DNA of 64,000 bases from Reticulascus tulasneorum (lineage: Eukaryota; Ascomycota; Sordariomycetes; Glomerellales; Reticulascaceae): assembly GCA_001557505.1 (NCBI GenBank), contig LSAX01000007.1, forward strand, positions 1,178,001 to 1,242,000. Reading direction: 5' to 3'. Every line of letters begins with the position of its first letter. Positions within the stretch are counted from its first letter, which is position 1. The notes beneath the pieces are model-generated. The model saw nothing but the letters and a program-made list of their open reading frames with translations. It made no database searches and was not told the origin of the DNA. This document shows positions 1-11,488 of the stretch, one piece after another. The position numbers and the translations under genes are program-made.

Positions 1-206
1 ATGACGTAGACGGCAAAGACGGGCAGATTGCGAACGAAGTCCCGGATTTGGCTTCAACTAGCGAGGTCAATATCGGAGAGGGCGGTGGCGTCAAGACACT
101 CGATGGGGAGATGGCTGAAGATGAGTTTGCCTCCGACGCCATCAACTACCAAATCTTGCTGGGAAAGATCGATACGATGCTTGATCGTCTCAAATTAGAT
201 GCATAG
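1..206 (+). CDS. C-terminal fragment of an unrecognised protein
   Basis: The reading frame that begins at base 3 stays open across the window edge and stops at TAG 204-206, giving about 67 C-terminal residues. The tail is acidic (EMAEDEFASDAINYQ) and ends in a short amphipathic helix (ILLGKIDTMLDRLKLDA). The 5' part lies outside the window. I do not recognise the family. It is called coding because the frame is open to the edge, the composition is protein-like and it ends convergently with the Spp1 gene. Start, length and function cannot be judged. Confidence 0.5.
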   Translation, partial: DVDGKDGQIANEVPDLASTSEVNIGEGGGVKTLDGEMAEDEFASDAINYQILLGKIDTMLDRLKLDA

Positions 207-541
207 ACAGATTGAATATAGAGATTAGATCACCAATGTTCTAGTCACCGCGCAGTATATCGTGTTGTCTCATTACCGTAGATTGCATGGTCTCATTCTG
301 TATCCTGCCTACGGTCAGGTAGTTTGCCCGACTACCTACCTAATTTAAGCATACCGCTTCCTTGAGAAGTATCTTTGCCAATTTTGCAAGCCTATGGCCT
401 TATTTTACATCTTAAAAAGGCTACTACTAAAGTGAACTCCGTGCGACCTATTCCGTATGCCTAGAGCAAGCAACCTGTTAAACGCCACCGATGCGGTTAC
501 GCGTAGCCAGCCTCGAGAAGGACGAGTCGTACCAAATCAGC
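207..541. other. Convergent intergenic spacer
   Basis: AT-richer spacer between two converging 3' ends, so it should hold both 3' UTRs. It contains CTACCTACC-type words near 335-345, also seen in other spacers here. No gene is seen. Confidence 0.5.
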
Positions 542-2033
542 CTAGATGGCCATCTCCTCATCTTCCTGGGTATACTCAACCCAGTTGGACTCACTCTCCT
601 TCCTCAGCTTTCTCTCCACGGCCGCATCCTTCATCATTTTTTCTGTATCAAGCTTCCCTTTTGCCTCGGAAGCAAGTCCCTTGATCTGATGGCGCACATC
701 CCTAGTGTGAATCGCGAACCATCCCATGTGGGCCTTGCATTTCTTCTTGTTGCACGTTTGCTCGGGGCCTCCACCAGCATCTAGGGAGCCAGTCTTGAAG
801 ATCTCCTTCCCCTCGTCCGTGTTGATCCATACTGCGAAGGGGGCCGAAGCACCGACCTCGTCGAGTCTGTAGTCATAACCGCAAGCAGTTTCCTCAAGCT
901 TCTTCACCGAGATGAGCGTCTTCCTTCGGTCGTTGGCCATTTCGAGGAGTTGCAGCATCTTCTTGCAGAGGATGATCTCTTCGCCAATTTTGTATCGGTC
1001 CGAGGCCGAGGTTTGGATCATGGTTTCTTCCTCTGCAGTCAGGACGCCAGGAGGCAAGCCCTTGTTCTTGGTTCCAGGACTTTCATCTACGAGTTTTGTT
1101 AATTCCCTGACATGCGTCGGTGAGCAATGAGAGCTTACCTCCGATATTGGTGGCTGCGAATGGACGGCTGGTAATCTTCCACGCCCCATCCTTCTCGTCC
1201 ACTTTGCTGAGGTTGCTGCTTAACAGCCCCATAAAGTCCTCCTGTGTAAGTTCGTCCTTTGTCGTCCGCACTGCATGCTTCTTCGGCAGCGTGCCAATCA
1301 TCTTCTCCCACCATGAGTGACAATGCTCATCCGAACAAAACACACTGTGGTCAGTCTTGCTGTAAATACGCGCCGGCTTATTACAGTTTCTGTAGGAACA
1401 CGTCTTCTTGAAGCGAGTGAAGCGTTTCCCATCTGTGCAATTTGGACACACAAACTTCTCAACCAGGTTCTCACCGACCTCCTTGTCGATTTTAACACAC
1501 TGGCCATGGAACCAGTCCTCGCAGTGGTCGCATGAGATCATCCATCTATGATCGTCTGGTCCTCGACAGATGCAATACGGACCATGGTCCGACTCTTCAT
1601 CCGTGCTGCCATCATCTTCTTCACCGTCATCCTCACCATCGACTGGGACTGCGTTTGCTTGCTTCTTTGGCTTCTTGGCCACCGTGCCACCAAATTTCGC
1701 ACCACCCTTGCCGCGCTTTGGCGTTTTCTTGACAGTCGCGGCAGTGCCCTTCTTTTTTGGGACCGGAATAGCCTTTTCAGTAGTTTCCATGATACTGGTG
1801 TCTTGCCTAGCCGTTTCCTCAAACCCTGGTTGTTCTGCGGGCTCTGTGCTTCCTGGAGGGAGAGAGCTCGCAGAATTTGCTATTGGCGGTGCAACAAATC
1901 GGCTCTCTGTGTGGGCGTATTGCGAAGGCTTGACTTCTTCTTCACCTTGGCTCGGCCTGTCTGTCATCTCAAGGTCTGTATCCGCCTGGCTCTCGCCATT
2001 CATCTCAAGCTTCTGCTCAATGTCCGACTCCAT
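542..2033 (-). CDS. spp1: Spp1/CFP1-type PHD-finger subunit of the Set1 (COMPASS) H3K4 methyltransferase
   Basis: Two exons, 2033-1139 and 1086-542, with one intron 1087-1138 (GTAAGC..TAG); 479 aa. The longest frame begins upstream with TTG, so I take the ATG at 2033 (MESDIEQK). Residues 1-150 are disordered and Lys-rich. A C4HC3 PHD finger follows at about 153-200 (CICRGPDD, SCDHCEDWFHGQC, CPNC), then a second Cys/His cluster at about 211-250 (CSYRNCNKPAR, CSDEHCHSWW), the order seen in Spp1/CFP1. The C-terminal half carries a coiled region and a CNKKKCKAHMGW motif. Known family role: the PHD finger reads H3K4me and supports Set1 trimethylation in the nucleus. It is divergent from SCO1 across about 320 bp. 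Confidence 0.88.
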
Positions 2034-2352
2034 GGTGAAGTGGGGTTTCAAGCACGTCGAATCGAAAATACTAGTTTGAGGTTACAGGATATATTTCAAA
2101 CAATGAATATCGCCTCACTAAACATTGCTCTGGGATTGCAGGGTTGTGCTGTTTACAAAATAGCTTCTTTTGAGCAGGGGTTAAGCCCATTTAACGTGTG
2201 TTTTCGGTGAACTTTCAAGGTGAAGAGTTCCGGTGATCGGAAAAACTGATCATCCACACCGAGAATTTCCAGCTCGCCGATATTTAGAGCTCCGGCAACT
2301 CGTATGATGACCTGTTCCTTATTGCTAATCAGACTATTGAGTCAAAGTCGAA
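2034..2352. promoter_or_regulatory. Divergent promoter region SPP1/SCO1
   Basis: About 319 bp between two start codons on opposite strands, so it must carry both promoters and 5' UTRs. I see no clear TATA box, consistent with housekeeping genes. Confidence 0.45.
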
Positions 2353-3363
2353 ATGTCACAATCACTTGCGCCGGTGAGGTCTGCATTTAGGAGCCTCATA
2401 TCCACATCATCCCGAGAATGTCGACGATGCATATCTTCTGGAGCCGTTTCCCCGAATCTGGCTCGTGCAACATCTAGGGCAGCTAGGATAGCTCCTTTCG
2501 CGCAAAGACAGCCATTGTTCCAGAAGAGAGGGAAGTCATACAAAACAGTCGAGCAGGCGAAGAGTAAATACAGATCAGGAGTGAGTTCGCCTGTGCTCCC
2601 ATGTCATGGCTTTCAAGCTGGTTAGACATTCCTGCTAACATGCGATCCTCCAGCCTTTCTCATGGAAAGCCGGGGTTCTTTTTCTTGTGACCGGTGCTGG
2701 CTTGACATGGTACTTTGAGTACGAGAAGCAGCGTATGCAAAGAAAACGAATCGCGGATGCGACAAAGGGTATTGGGAAGCCGAAGGTCGGAGGACCGTTC
2801 GAGCTCATCGACCAAAATGGGGATACATTTTCCAGTGAGGACATGAAGGGCCGGTATGCTTTGGTAAGTTCACATCCGAAAGGCGAAATCAGCTTGACGT
2901 TGAAGCTAATGCTTGTCTCAACCAGGTGTATTTTGGCTTCACCCATTGCCCCGACATCTGCCCCGACGAACTCGACAAGATGGCGCGCATGTTCGATTTG
3001 GTAGAGGCGAAGCGACCCGGCTCGGTCATTCCGCTATTCATTACGTGCGACCCCGAACGCGACACTCCGAAGGTCATAAAGGATTACCTGGCGGAGTTTC
3101 ACCCTAGCTTTATCGGCTTGACAGGGACCTACGAGCAAATCAAAGCTATGTGCAAGGCTTACCGCGTATACTTCAGCACGCCGCAGAACGTGAAGGCAGG
3201 GCAGGACTACCTGGTGGATCACAGTATATACTTCTACTTGATGGATCCGGAGGGGGATTTTGTGGAGGCGCTGGGGAGACAGCATTCGCCGCGAGACGCT
3301 GCCAAGGTGATCTTGGACCATATGAACGATTGGGAGGGAGAATGGAAGATGAAGCGGAGATGA
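2353..3363 (+). CDS. sco1: Sco1-family mitochondrial copper chaperone for cytochrome c oxidase
   Basis: Three exons, 2353-2580, 2654-2863 and 2926-3363, with introns 2581-2653 and 2864-2925 (both GTRAGT..CAG); 291 aa. The N-terminus is Arg/Ser-rich without acidic residues early on, as in a mitochondrial presequence. One membrane segment lies at about 82-96 (AGVLFLVTGAGLTWY). The thioredoxin-like Sco domain follows with copper ligands CPDIC (Cys154, Cys158) and the distal His245 in DYLVDHSIYF. Known role: delivers Cu to the CuA site of Cox2 at the inner membrane. All key residues are present. Fungal Sco1 proteins are about 290-300 aa, so the model is probably complete. Confidence 0.93.
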
Positions 3364-3818
3364 GTATATGAGTACGGTGTTCGATGTCGTGTACTGTATC
3401 AATATTGGCTGGACAGAACTGCATGGTGATGCAGGCCCAGAAACTACTCAATCGCATGTGGATATACTAGATTTAGACCAAACCAAACTCCAATTGTAAA
3501 TCAGCATGAAGCTGCCTGAAATACACAGCGTAGGCTTTTAAGTTCTGGCATGGCATTTGGCGCCCCTCATGTCCTACTTCTGTAGCTAAGCAGCTGTTGG
3601 GGTGATCTACCTCTTGAGGCCAGGGCTGATTTATGTGGGGTATTTAGCTACTTGGCCCGGGCGGCAGATGGGGGGCACGGTACAGAGCATACTTTTGATC
3701 TCACCCAGATCCGTGAGACGTTTAGTGGGTTGGACTCAGTCATCCCCATCGTGATTTTCTTCCTAATATGCCAACCTCTACTACCGAAAACTTATCTTGG
3801 TAAGAAGAGGAGCTCGAG
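3364..3818. other. Intergenic region SCO1 to HAD gene
   Basis: Holds the SCO1 3' UTR and the promoter/leader of the next gene on the same strand. A GC-rich GGCCCGGGCGG patch lies near 3655-3664. No gene is seen. Confidence 0.4.
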
Positions 3819-5370
3819 ATGGGGCCATCAATCCGACATGCAGGCCTTGCTCGCCTTTCAAGCTCGGTCGCCACGTCAACAAAGATCGCCTCGACCAGTT
3901 CATTATCTGGCAGGACAGGCCTTCATGCAAGACGGTCGTTATCGCATGTATCAACATCAAGGACGCGGGAAGCCCGGTTCATAATCCCAAAGAGAGAAGG
4001 ATTCGAAAGTACGAGGAGATGCTTCAGTAGCAAGCGTGGTATCACAGAACCTGTGTTTCGTGTTGGGGAGACTCCATCCTTTGCGTTTGCCTTCGAGTGA
4101 GTGCTTCCCTCCCCGGATATCTCCCATTATCGGACTCCCCACCAAGTTGCAACATCACTCCATCCTACTGCTTGCCAGCTTTGCCTACGGCTTTCGAGTA
4201 CCAGTGTCTTGACTCAGTTCGCTGATTGATGTGCAGCATCGATGGGGTACTTCTGCATCTCGCACAGCCAATTCCCGGTGCTCCGGAGGCATTGAAATAT
4301 CTTCAAGATAACAACATCCCATTTATTCTACTGACCAATGGCGGAGGCAAACTTGAATCTGAAAGGGTAAAGGAACTAAATTCGAGGCTCGGAACGGAAC
4401 TGACAGTCGGAAACTTTGTTCAATCTCATACGCCGTTCCAGGAGCTGGTGCATGGGCCGGACGGCCTCCAGGACAAGACCATCTTTCTCACTGGAGCCAA
4501 TGCTCAAAAGAGTAGAGAGATTGCCGAGCAGTGAGTCTGAACGCCCGTTGTGTGATGATACATCTAACGGGACACTCTTCTAGATATGGCTTCAAGAGTG
4601 TTGTCACACCCGCCGACATAGTAAAGGCACACCCTGCTCTCTGGCCATTCGACTCCTTGATGGAGACGGTGTACGAGGCAACGCACAGGCCCCTGCCAAG
4701 GGCCCTCCAGACAGGCTTGATATCAGACTCCGAGGCACTCAAAATCGATGCTATGTTTGTCTTTAACGACCCGCGAGATTGGGCGTTGGATATCCAGATC
4801 ATGATAGACATCCTACTGTCTCGAAACGGAATTATAGGAACGTACTCGCCTCGGAACGGGAACAAGTCACTGGAAAATGACGGGTGGCAGCAGGATGGCC
4901 AACCCCCGCTCTATTTTTCAAACGCGGACCTGTTCTGGTCTGCGACCTACCACCAGCCACGGCTAGGCCAGGGCGCGTTTCAAGCGGCGATGGCGGGCGT
5001 GTGGTCCAAAGTGACAAACGGGAAGAAGCTTCGCAGGAAGGTTTTCGGCAAACCGTTTCCTGAGACGTACCGTTATGCAGAGCGAGTACTCAACGCACAC
5101 AGACTAGACCTGCTAGGCAAGGCTGGCCTCAAAAAGATTGCTCCGCTGAAGTCGGTTTATATGGTTGGCGACAACCCAGAGAGCGATATCAGAGGGGCGA
5201 ATGAGTATCAGAGCGAGCATGGAACAGACTGGACTTCAGTGCTTGTGAGGACTGGTGTCTGGCATCCTGACAGAGGAGAGACTGTATATAAGCCGCGAGC
5301 AATTGTGGATGACGTGAAGGCCGCAGTTGAGTGGGCATTGAAGAGAGAGGGCCAGGCAACGAAGATCTAG
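3819..5370 (+). CDS. HAD-superfamily hydrolase, CECR5/YKR070W type, probably mitochondrial
   Basis: Three exons, 3819-4096, 4237-4530 and 4584-5370; introns 4097-4236 (GTGAGT..CAG) and 4531-4583 (GTGAGT, CTAAC branch, TAG); 452 aa. Residues 1-75 are Ser/Arg-rich and look like a mitochondrial presequence. The catalytic motif reads FAFDIDGVLLH once intron 1 is removed: the codon of nucleophile Asp93 is split GA/C by the intron. Motif II is in FILLTNGGGK and the Mg-binding motif is VYMVGDNPESDIRGA near the C-terminus. The order fits the TIGR01456 (CECR5) subgroup. Known substrates of fungal members are unclear; phosphatase activity is inferred from the fold. Confidence 0.88.
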
Positions 5371-6484
5371 ATAGACTGAGGGCTGTCGTGGGCTGTGTTC
5401 AGATTTAGATGTATAACTGTCATATAGAGACAATTTCTACCTGGGACATAGATACTTGGGAGTAGTTAGATCTGCCTGAACAGTGGCAAGGGTACTTGAG
5501 CTTTTAATACTAGGCATGCTTTGGAGATGAATGTTCCAACCAATTTGCGCTGACCTCCCGCCATCTGCGCGACGAAAGGTCATATTAGTAGCATCTTCCA
5601 CATCCGCGTTTCATCAAATTGCCATTTCCCCCTCAATCTGTACTCTAGCATGAGGCTCTTTTACTCCAAGTTAGCGATGCTCGTTTCCACATGCAAATAT
5701 GCAAGGTTGGAGCTGGGGAGCTGAGGGTCTGCATCGGGAGCTCCCGAGACTACGTCATTGTCGACAAGTGCGTGCGTCACTACCCAATTTTAAGTATGAG
5801 GTAAGGTAGCTGAAGTAGGTACCCTTTTATTGCCCAACCCCAACTGATTGGTACCTAAATGAATAGCGGCTAGAAGGGGCACATGCCAAGGAAAGTCCTG
5901 ATAATCCAGGGCTGTGGCAACCCCACTATAAATCTACCTAAGCACCTAAGGTACGTTATTTAACGCATATCAACAGCGCATCACAGAAGAAACGTGCCAC
6001 CTGACTGAACCCTTTCTGGACACCGACGGAGCCTGTGGACCCACGAATGCCTTTGTTGGGGAATTCTACGCACGATCAATCAATCAAACCCTGGTGTTGA
6101 AAGACACATTTCCCCCAATCCGACTCTCAGTTTCTTTTTGGTCCTGTGACGGCCATTCAGCTAGTTCGATCTCGCCTCCCAATTGCTTGGTTAGATCGCC
6201 TTGTTCCGGCATCCTGCCCCTCTTATTCCGGAACTGATAAGGCTGCTGCTTGCAACAGCACCCGTACCTACCTACTTCGAACACCCACACCACAATCTTT
6301 CCAAAAGTCGCAACTCCCACCCTACCACTTCCACCGACTGCCAGCTCGTTGTCACAAAGGGCCACACAACGGTCGTCGACAGCGTGTAACCTGAGTCGGG
6401 AAATCATTACATATCTCTTCGTCACGCTGCCGGGATTCTGAACCCCATTTAGAGGCCTGTGCTTCTGGCGGCGACGTTGCAACC
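5371..6484. promoter_or_regulatory. Upstream region of the choline kinase gene
   Basis: 1.1 kb without a gene. A cluster of TAGGTA/TACCTA words sits at 5805-5955 (GTAGGTACC, GGTACCTAA, CTACCTAAGCACCTAAGGTAC). The 250 bases before the start are pyrimidine/A-rich, typical of a fungal 5' leader. A 158-codon minus-strand frame at 6084-6560 overlaps the leader and has no protein-like features. Confidence 0.4.
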
Positions 6485-9070
6485 ATGTCTTCCAGCCATA
6501 CCAATTCCCCTCAACCCCTCCGTTCGGCGATGAAAACGGACGACGATAACGAAAGGACACCGCCTCAGGGTGGATCTGCCAAGGGTTAGTGTCTTTACTT
6601 GAGCTCCTATTTAGAACGTAGATTCCACCAGATCACGGGGCGCATCACAAGCAACATGTGAACACTGGTGATGTTGGTGGCCTGGGTGAGGGCTTTTGGA
6701 GACGACCAACTTGTGCTGTCTTGCCCTGATTTCAACACACGGTTGTTGAGTCTACTAGACATCAGTGCCTCTGGATTTTGTTCTGTACTCCAGCTTTCGT
6801 ATCTCATGGACACCTTTGGTTCTTGGAGTCTCAAACCCTTTCTGCGGTTCTGGCTAACAGTTCGAGAATAGTCGTCCAAATCGCCGAGCCAGAAAGCCCT
6901 GCAGCTGATGATCTGCAGCAGAAACAGAGGCAGTATTCCGCCAGTGTTGCAAAGAGGTTGAGTGGGAGGCTGCCGGCCATACCAGTCAGCTCATCTCGAT
7001 CCTCTCTGGTCAGCCCGGCGAGTGTCGAGCAGTCGCCATCCCAACTGCCGGAGGACTCTCCCCATCGCCACAAGCACCACTATGTGAGCCAAAAACTGCT
7101 AGCGCAGGTTGGCGAGTGGCTAGAGCACGAGCGAAAGAAGAAGACCACTCGAAAGCAAAAGGTTTCGTCGCGGCGCAAGTCCCCACCAGCCTCAGACAAG
7201 GCATCCAAAGAGCCAGAAGCAGAGCCGGGATCCAGTCGTACCAGAAGCGACTCGGCCGACTCGCAATCCAGTGAAGTCTCACTCGACCGCCTCCAGCGAA
7301 TCATAGAAGACAGCATGGCTGCCATGGGGCTCGCCAACATGCCTCGCTTCAGCCCGAGGTTGGGGAGGAGACACTCCGGACACAGAAAGCCTCATATACG
7401 CAGCCTTCTTCAAAGAACCGCGAGCTCAGACACCGACTACTTGGATAACGATGTTGTTGTGCCGACCTGTGATGCCATTCTGGATAACTCAAAGACCATG
7501 TCATATGGTACTGGGAAGAGCACCGATGACTTGCCGGCGTCGGGCAAGCGAGATGATAAGGAGAAGCAGGCCTGGATAGTGTTCAAAAATGAGGTTATTC
7601 GACTGTCACACACGTTGAAGCTGAAAGGCTGGCGAAAAATCCCCCTCGATGGTGGCGAAACTATCTCTGTCGAAAGACTCAGCGGGGCTCTCACGAACGC
7701 TGTGTATGTTGTCTCTCCTCCGGAGAATCTGGAGGCTGATGGAAAGAAAAAACCCCCAAAACTTCTACTTCGAATCTATGGACCACAGGTCGAGCATCTC
7801 ATTGACCGAGAAAACGAGCTTGGCGTCCTGCGTAGACTGGCTAGGAGAAAGATTGGCCCAAGACTCCTTGGGTGCTTCACCAACGGTCGATTCGAGCAAT
7901 ACTTCAACTCGACAACGCTGACACCTGCGAACTTGCGGGAACCAGAAACCTCCAAGCAGATTGCTAAGCGCATGAGGGAACTCCACGATGGTATTGAGGT
8001 ACTTGAAGAAGAGAGGGATGAAGGCCCAGCGGTATGGAAGAATTGGGACCGGTGGCTCGAGAATGTCGAGAAGAAGATCCTGGCACTAGATGAAGAGGTG
8101 TCTGTGGATAGCTCAGGCAGTCGCCGTGGTTCGAGCACCACATTCACTGGCAAGGGCTACGTGTGCGGGGTGGAATGGCAGCGTTTTAAGGCGATGGTCG
8201 AGAAGTATCGTGCTTACCTAAACGACGTGTACAAGAATCAAGAGGAGATCAGAAAGAGGCTAGTATTTGCCCACAATGATGTAAGTGCCTCTGATCCCGG
8301 GGTCCCCACAATCGTTGACAATTGTCTAGACCCAGTATGGCAACATCCTACGGATCCGTCCCGACGACGAGAAGTCACCCTTGCTCCAGCCGGCAAATGA
8401 ACACAAGCAGCTGATCGTGATCGACTTCGAATACGCTGCAGCCAACCTTCCCGGTTTGGAATTCGCCAATCATTTTACTGAATGGGCGTATAATTACCAT
8501 GACGCCATCGCGCCACATGCATGCACCACCACGCGCTACCCAAACCTCGAGCAGCAACGTCGCTTCATCAAATCATACGTCGAACATCGCTCTCAATTCC
8601 CTCACATGGCCTCGACTCCCCGGATGACGCCGCTTGACACGCCCGGAACCAGCACTCCAGCCTTGGCACCCATTAGCTCGTCCAGCTCCATCGTCGACTT
8701 CATGCTCGACGCACGCGTTCCGGCCGGCGGATGGAAGGAAGAGGAGAGGCAGAGAGAGGAACAGACAGAGACGAGAGTCAGGGAACTGCTGGAGGAGACT
8801 AGGTTGTGGCGTGCGGCCAACAGCGCGCAATGGATTGCGTGGGGGATAGTCCAGGCGAAGGTCCCAGGCATCGATAACGATGATGAAGATACCGGTTCTG
8901 TTGGCAGCGGAGTCTCGCTTGATGAGTCGGAGGCTGAAGAGTTTGACTATTTGAGCTATGCTCAGGAGCGGGCGCTCTTCTTTTGGGGCGACTGCGTTCT
9001 TCTGGGGCTCATCACGGCCGAGGAGCTTCCGGAGGATCTCAGGGGAAATTTGAAGATTGTGGACTTTTAG
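6485..9070 (+). CDS. cki1: Choline/ethanolamine kinase with long disordered N-terminus
   Basis: Three exons, 6485-6584, 6872-8280 and 8330-9070; intron 1 is long for this window (287 nt, GTTAGT, GCTAAC branch, TAG) and intron 2 is 8281-8329; 749 aa. Residues 1-275 are Ser/Pro/Lys-rich with phosphorylation-like sites. The kinase core starts near 275. It carries the Brenner motif HNDTQYGN (501-508, joined across intron 2) and the metal-binding DFEYA (Asp535), then EFANHFTEWAY, all diagnostic of the choline kinase family. Known role: ATP-dependent phosphorylation of choline or ethanolamine, first step of the Kennedy pathway, in the cytosol. The acidic insert DNDDEDTGS near the C-terminus is lineage-specific. 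Choline versus ethanolamine preference cannot be read from sequence. Confidence 0.92.
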
Positions 9071-9189
9071 CCAATGAGGATATGATTGCTTGCGGATTGT
9101 AATGATTTCAGTACAAATAATTTTCATTAGTAGCATGCTCCTTACCCGTGAGACAGGAGGATTTCCCCCGCGATCACTAGTAGTTATGA

Positions 9190-10928
9190 TTATGCTGAGG
9201 CTCGTCGCCAAGCCAGGCCACGGCTTTGAAGCACCATGAGCAACGGCGCGGAAGCAGCCAAGATGATGGCAAAGATCGTAAAGCATAGCCCAGCCCCGAT
9301 TCCGTCTACCATTGGCTGCAGCGCCGCTACGCCCGCCGCTCCGAGGAGACATCGGACTAGATTGTACGCCGCTTGCGCTGTTGCCGTTCTGCTCGGATTC
9401 AAATCCGTCAGGAGAGTGCTAAGCATCTGGGGGTGCGGCGTTAATGTAAGGTCATCTCTCCTAGTAAGCTGTTCGATTACTGACCGTGAAGATCCCCATC
9501 ATAGTCCCCCCGGTGAGGAATTGCATGGTGAGTGGAACAGCGAGGTGCTGTCTGTGCTTAGCATTCGCGACTAGAGAAGGTATTGATCACCTTACGGATC
9601 TCGTCCCCAGCGACCAGCCGTAGCCAATGGTGGCTGCGATGGCAACGGTCATGATATACCAGATGCTGCGGAGGCGGGCTTCTTCGATTGGAAAATTTGC
9701 CAAGTCCTCGCCCTTGCGCTTGCTGATGGTCAAGCCGTGCTTCTTTGCCGTAACTGCGTAATCGTGATCCAGAAGCCTGCCTGGCTCAACGTCAGCTGGA
9801 GGCAAACACCATAACAAGATTGTCTCGCCCGTGGCATCGTACCGACGCCGTATGCCGCAAATATACCCCCGACGCCCGAAGGAATGTACATGAGGCCAGC
9901 CTGGAGATAGTCAAGGTCATACGTCTCGATGCATTGCGCCGAGAGCGAGGCTCCCAAGCATCCGAATATGGCGTAGACGACTGATCCAACGAGTATGACA
10001 AAGAGAGAGCTCTTGTCAGCGAAAACCTGCAGAATCTTCAGAGGGTTGGGAATGTGTAGATCCCGTTTCTCGGTTTGCGCTTGTTCGGTCTCACTGTGTC
10101 CGAATCGTCGGCGGAGGAATGCTGCGACTGTCATGTTTGCTCCGGTGGCCGGTATACTACCATCGTTGACGAGACTGCGGCATGTCTCGGGGAAGAATAG
10201 AATCATGACTATGAGCATCACACTGGAGAGGATGGTCAGAAGCCAGAAGATCCATCTCCAGCCGGCAGTTTTGGCAAGAATGCCGCCTAGTACCGGAGCG
10301 AGAGTGGGAGTTGCATTCGTACTATGGGCTGTCAGGCATAATCCGAGCGCTGGATCAGACTAGACTTATCACAAGCCCATCAGGACGCCTACATAGGATC
10401 CTCTCTCTGCCGGCGTGGTGATATCACTCAGCACTCCGTAGGTAATCGTGATGGTCCCTGAGAAGATCAGTGCAAACCCCGCAGTTCCAACACAGCAATC
10501 GCACCAGACGACCCTGCACTCTGCAGCATCCTCAGCACAAGCAACCCTGCGTACGACGTCTGCAGCGCGAGGCCGATATTCGCTGCGACGTATAACGCAA
10601 GCGTGACGATGTAGACAGGCCGGCGGCCGGCGTGGTCGGCCATGTCGCCGACGAGGGAGGGGGCGATGGCCGCTACGACGAGGTAGGATGTGATTGTGAG
10701 GTTGATGAGGGAGAGGGAGACCTGCAGGTCTGTGGCCATGGGCTGGAGGGCCGGATAGTAGATGAAGTTGCTTAGCCCGGAGAATGTGGACGCGAAGCAC
10801 GCTGCGAGTGCGATGAGGCGCTTGCTGGAGGTGCTGAATGCGGAGTAGGCTTGGTCTGTCTGCACGCTTTCATGATCTTTGAACACCGAGTTGCCTCCAC
10901 TAGGAGGCTCTGTCGCTGTCGAAACCAT
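9190..10928 (-). CDS. MFS transporter, DHA1 (drug:H+ antiporter) type
   Basis: Six exons on the minus strand: 10928-10505, 10457-10373, 10321-9843, 9780-9596, 9547-9485, 9426-9190; introns of 47, 51, 62, 48 and 58 nt, each with a plausible branch site; 490 aa. The joined frame gives MFS motif A (GDMADHAGRRPVYI), then LQSAGSSG continuing into TITITYGVLSD, PERG-like TPAERGSYVG and APVLGGIL, as in 12-helix DHA1 carriers. The C-terminal exons restore HLAVPLTMQF and the final helices. Known family role: proton-coupled efflux of small molecules at the plasma membrane; the substrate is unknown. Without splicing the frame looks broken, but each break falls on a good intron, so I regard the gene as intact. 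Confidence 0.85.
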
Positions 10929-11488
10929 GTCTCAATGTTAGAGTGGGCAGAGCTTCACATCCGAGGCATTTGTGATCGAGACAGGTGTGAATCGAACGAA
11001 GAGCTGATCGCGCTGCCGATCATTAGTCAAATTAGGATAGACGGCAAGGAAAATGCTAGAGTGGCAAAACTATGGCCTAGGTGGGTATATCGTGAACTCT
11101 CAATTGAAGAATTGGGCCGCCGGTGTCGTCAAGGTAGCGTAGTAAGTTGATTTCGTGTTCGCAACCGCCGTTATCCCGATCTCGGTCTGGATAAACACGA
11201 GAGGCTCTTGCCACTAACCACTTGCCCTGGCGCAGTATACCACCGTCAAGTCGATTTTCTTGGATTCGGATTTTCTCGATGAAACAAAGCCCTGTTTTGT
11301 CAAGTGGCTGATTCTTATGATTTTGACTCGAAGAGCGCCGTCGCAACAGCCTCTTGTGAAGATGGGTGGGTTAGGTTGCACATGGCATCCCACTACGCTC
11401 GCCATGCTCACATATTAGTCTTGGAATTGTAACATTTGATGTTCATATTCATGGTTCGTAGCGATAGCATGACATACAGCCGTTCAAG
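10929..11488. other. Intergenic region, MFS promoter and MoaE 3' flank
   Basis: 560 bp between two minus-strand genes. It should hold the MFS promoter next to 10929 and the 3' UTR of the molybdopterin synthase gene next to 11488. Only short non-descript frames are present. Confidence 0.4.

Noticed and set aside
6084..6560. 158-codon minus-strand frame upstream of choline kinase
   Set aside because: It overlaps the pyrimidine-rich leader and first exon of the kinase and has no domain, signal or splice features.
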